The notes under the pieces were generated by a model. It searched no databases and was not told the origin of the DNA. It was given only the letters and a program-made list of their open reading frames with translations. From assembly GCA_017513905.1 (NCBI GenBank), contig JAFWMR010000009.1, positions 1-41,186 of the forward strand: a DNA stretch of 41,186 nucleotides. The letters run 5' to 3'. The DNA is from Candidatus Saccharimonadota bacterium (GTDB taxonomy: Bacteria; Patescibacteriota; Saccharimonadia; Saccharimonadales; Saccharimonadaceae). Both the position numbers and the translations under genes were made by a program. This document shows positions 39,738-41,186 of this stretch, piece by piece. The first letter of the stretch is position 1; each line of letters opens with the position of its first letter.

Positions 39738-40289
39738 ATGAGAGAGAAACTAAATCCAGAAAAATCCAAACGACTTCGCCCACTACGCATTCTTTTAGCA
39801 ATACTAATAGCCATTTTAATTGTTCTTATCCTCGACCGCTTACCAACTTCAGTTAAAGACAGGCCAAGCCAAAGCCATGGAGAACAAGCTTCAATATCTG
39901 GTCAGCCAGCTCCAGAGGGATTTAGCTATTATTATTTCTCTGGCATTCTAGATATTTTGGAAGATCAAATAGGCGCTAAGCTAGATGAGCTAGGCGTATC
40001 TGAAGACGATTACGGAAAAGTTGAAGAATACTTTACCGAAAAAGAAATATTGGAGCTAGAGGCTAGAATAACCCTTGCAGGCAATCTCGAAAGTATCTAT
40101 GTTTTATCAAACGAAGATGATGTTAATAAATTGCGGAAGATTTTTGACTTTCCGGAAGATGAATCTTTCGATAAATACATACGCCCATCAGCAACACCAT
40201 CAGAATACAAAGACCTCTCCGACCTACTGGAGGACTATTTCAAGGCAATCAGTACCGTCGAAGATTATGACACCTCAGTTGAACAATAG
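39738..40289 (+). CDS. hypothetical membrane-anchored protein with acidic extracellular domain
   Basis: 183 residues, not recognised. A basic N-terminus (KSKRLRPLR), one helix (about 17-33) and then a polar, very acidic domain (about 60-183; many Glu/Asp and Tyr, predicted mainly helical). The segment SNEDDVNKLRKIFDFPEDESF and ASPTP-like SATPSEYKDLSDLLEDYF suggest short helices. No Cys. It may be exported with the N-terminal helix as anchor. It is followed by an 81-nt gap with its own extended -10 for the next gene. Confidence 0.6.
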   Translation: MREKLNPEKSKRLRPLRILLAILIAILIVLILDRLPTSVKDRPSQSHGEQASISGQPAPEGFSYYYFSGILDILEDQIGAKLDELGVSEDDYGKVEEYFTEKEILELEARITLAGNLESIYVLSNEDDVNKLRKIFDFPEDESFDKYIRPSATPSEYKDLSDLLEDYFKAISTVEDYDTSVEQ

Positions 40290-40321
40290 TCGTATATTAA
40301 ATAGCTTTTGTAATCACTATA

Positions 40322-40330
40322 TGATAAAAT
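40322..40330 (+). promoter_or_regulatory. extended -10 promoter of the 40371 gene
   Basis: TGA followed by TAAAAT (40325-40330). The leader of about 33 nt holds the Shine-Dalgarno AAAGGA before ATG 40371. Confidence 0.5.
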
Positions 40331-40370
40331 TAAGCTAAAGCTTTATTTTGTCATCTAAAGAAAGGAATCT

Positions 40371-41153
40371 ATGGATAACAACCCAGTCCCCGGTTCTGCA
40401 CCAACATCAAGTCCGGAGCCAACACTAACGCCAACACCAGGATTAAATCCTACACCGACGCCAACTCCAAATATTCCTGTCAGCAACGGGTCTACTACTA
40501 CTAGCCCATTTGTCACTCCAACCATTAATCCTCAGGCGCAAGGCAAGAAAATGCCAGGGAAGCTTATTGGTATTATCGCAGGTGTTGTTGTTTTGGCAAT
40601 AATCGTTGTCGTAGTGTTACTACTTACTTCAGGTTCTCGTCAATCGAAACCTTCCGACACTAATCCTGATACTAATCCAGATTCTAGCGACGGTAATCAC
40701 GACACTAATCCTGATACTAATCCAGATTCTAGCGACGGCAATCATGACACTAATCCAGACGGCAAATCCGAAACTAATCCAGATTCTAATCCTGGCGCCA
40801 ATGATACTAGGCCGGAGTTAACCTCTGCTGTTGACAATGGGCGTAGCGAAGATTATTTTGCGCTCTCTTCAGCCGTCAGCAACCAACGTCCAGAGGTTGG
40901 CATAATTAGTGCCGAAAGCTATATAGGTAATAAGCTCGATCCTAGCGGTGCTCCATACGTTATCGAAGTTGTCGAATACGATCCGGAATGGCCTGTTCAC
41001 CCAAGAACTGATGAAGATGGCACGGAAATCTTCGTAGTCTTAAATGCTGTCTGCCGTCAAAATTCACCGGTCGCAAGTAACTCAACTAACGCATACGTCA
41101 TTTATGGCGCAATTGAAAGTAGTGGCGGTACATACTGTATATCGGGCAATTAG
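40371..41153 (+). CDS. anchored protein with Pro-rich cytoplasmic tail, NPD repeats and pilin-like C-terminus
   Basis: 260 residues. A Pro/Thr/Ser-rich N-terminus (1-55, PTPTPTP runs) is followed by a membrane helix (about 63-86), an Asp/Asn/Pro repeat region (about 93-145) and a C-terminal domain (about 150-260). Its pattern, SEDYFALSSAVSNQRP early and a paired-Cys end with ESSGGTYCISG, is like the end of type IV pilin-like proteins of Saccharibacteria, but there is no prepilin cleavage site at the N-terminus. So it may be a minor pilin-like surface protein tethered by its own helix. Shine-Dalgarno AAAGGA. Family assignment is tentative. Confidence 0.6.
   Translation: MDNNPVPGSAPTSSPEPTLTPTPGLNPTPTPTPNIPVSNGSTTTSPFVTPTINPQAQGKKMPGKLIGIIAGVVVLAIIVVVVLLLTSGSRQSKPSDTNPDTNPDSSDGNHDTNPDTNPDSSDGNHDTNPDGKSETNPDSNPGANDTRPELTSAVDNGRSEDYFALSSAVSNQRPEVGIISAESYIGNKLDPSGAPYVIEVVEYDPEWPVHPRTDEDGTEIFVVLNAVCRQNSPVASNSTNAYVIYGAIESSGGTYCISGN
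40656..40745 (+). repeat. two tandem 45-bp repeats inside the 40371 gene
   Basis: Two near-identical 45-bp units (40656-40700 and 40701-40745) encode DTNPDTNPDSSDGNH twice; a degenerate third unit follows. They differ at only a couple of wobble bases, so recent expansion or contraction is likely. Confidence 0.85.
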
Positions 41154-41186
41154 TTGAATAATTGTATATATATTATATAATATATA
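41154..41186. other. AT-rich end of the window
   Basis: Nothing but TA-repeat-rich sequence (TATATATATTATATAATATATA); may belong to a promoter or terminator beyond the window. Confidence 0.3.

Noticed and set aside
40656-40790. Possible CRISPR-like array
   Set aside because: Tandem repeats without spacers, in frame inside a coding region.
1-41186. Use of TGA as a sense codon (as in some CPR lineages)
   Set aside because: folD and the broken nuclease frame end at TGA in the expected way, and no gene needs TGA read-through.

Overview
The window looks like a chromosomal segment of a small, compact bacterial genome, most probably a Candidatus Patescibacteria (CPR) member and most likely of the Saccharibacteria (TM7) type. 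This is an inference from the gene mix: short proteins, tight packing, TGA used as a normal stop (for example folD), PDTGAN-type surface anchors, a pilin-like C-terminus, and an exopolysaccharide-control trio next to a giant adhesin. No rRNA or other phylogenetic marker confirms it. I see no insertion sequence, prophage or CRISPR array.

Layout. 1-2000: a three-gene run (alpha/beta hydrolase cut by the window edge, membrane-anchored cyclophilin-like protein, flavodoxin). 2100-3650: a small unknown gene, a GIY-YIG/DUF4357 nuclease gene broken by one extra base in a T7 run, and tRNA-Lys(CTT). 3680-7060: a membrane protein, murB and folD overlapping by 8 nt, and an anchored beta-sandwich surface protein. 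7087-7640: a small gene whose product ends like class III ribonucleotide reductase (NrdD), with a consensus promoter whose spacer is filled by an NrdR box and a second box exactly 32 bp away. 7700-16700: unknown proteins, a GNAT acetyltransferase, a PAP2 phosphatase, a MacB/FtsX-type ABC transporter pair, an RBBP9-like hydrolase and a 480-residue possible ADP-ribosyltransferase-fold protein. 16790-26500: surface and secretion region, with an NlpC/P60-like plus DUF11 protein ending in VPDTGAN, a slipin, an adenylate-kinase-like enzyme, a CYTH protein, and an operon of an S8 protease with LRR and dockerin followed by a small IPDTGAN-anchored protein, then a His-rich miniprotein. 26700-29450: inorganic pyrophosphatase and the GTPases YchF and Der. 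29500-37960: LCP protein, Wzz/BY-kinase, CpsB-type phosphatase and a 1695-residue surface protein with a ~650-residue internal duplication. 37960-38380: a candidate structured small RNA and tRNA-Cys. 38380-41186: enolase and two anchored proteins, one with a pilin-like tail.

Two themes run through the window. First, most genes that start a transcription unit have an extended -10 box (TGnTATAAT) ending only 6-7 nt before the start codon, so the mRNA should begin at the start codon itself (leaderless); genes inside operons, and a minority of first genes, use ordinary Shine-Dalgarno sites. Second, the content is strongly biased to the cell surface: wall synthesis (MurB), wall or polysaccharide attachment (LCP), polysaccharide chain control (BY-kinase with its phosphatase), sortase-like anchors and large adhesin-like proteins. 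This fits a host-attached epibiont lifestyle.

The observations I rank highest are the NrdR-controlled NrdD-tail protein, the systematic leaderless promoters, the dockerin protease with its wall-anchored neighbour, and the orphan small RNA carrying a perfect anti-SD-pairing octamer.
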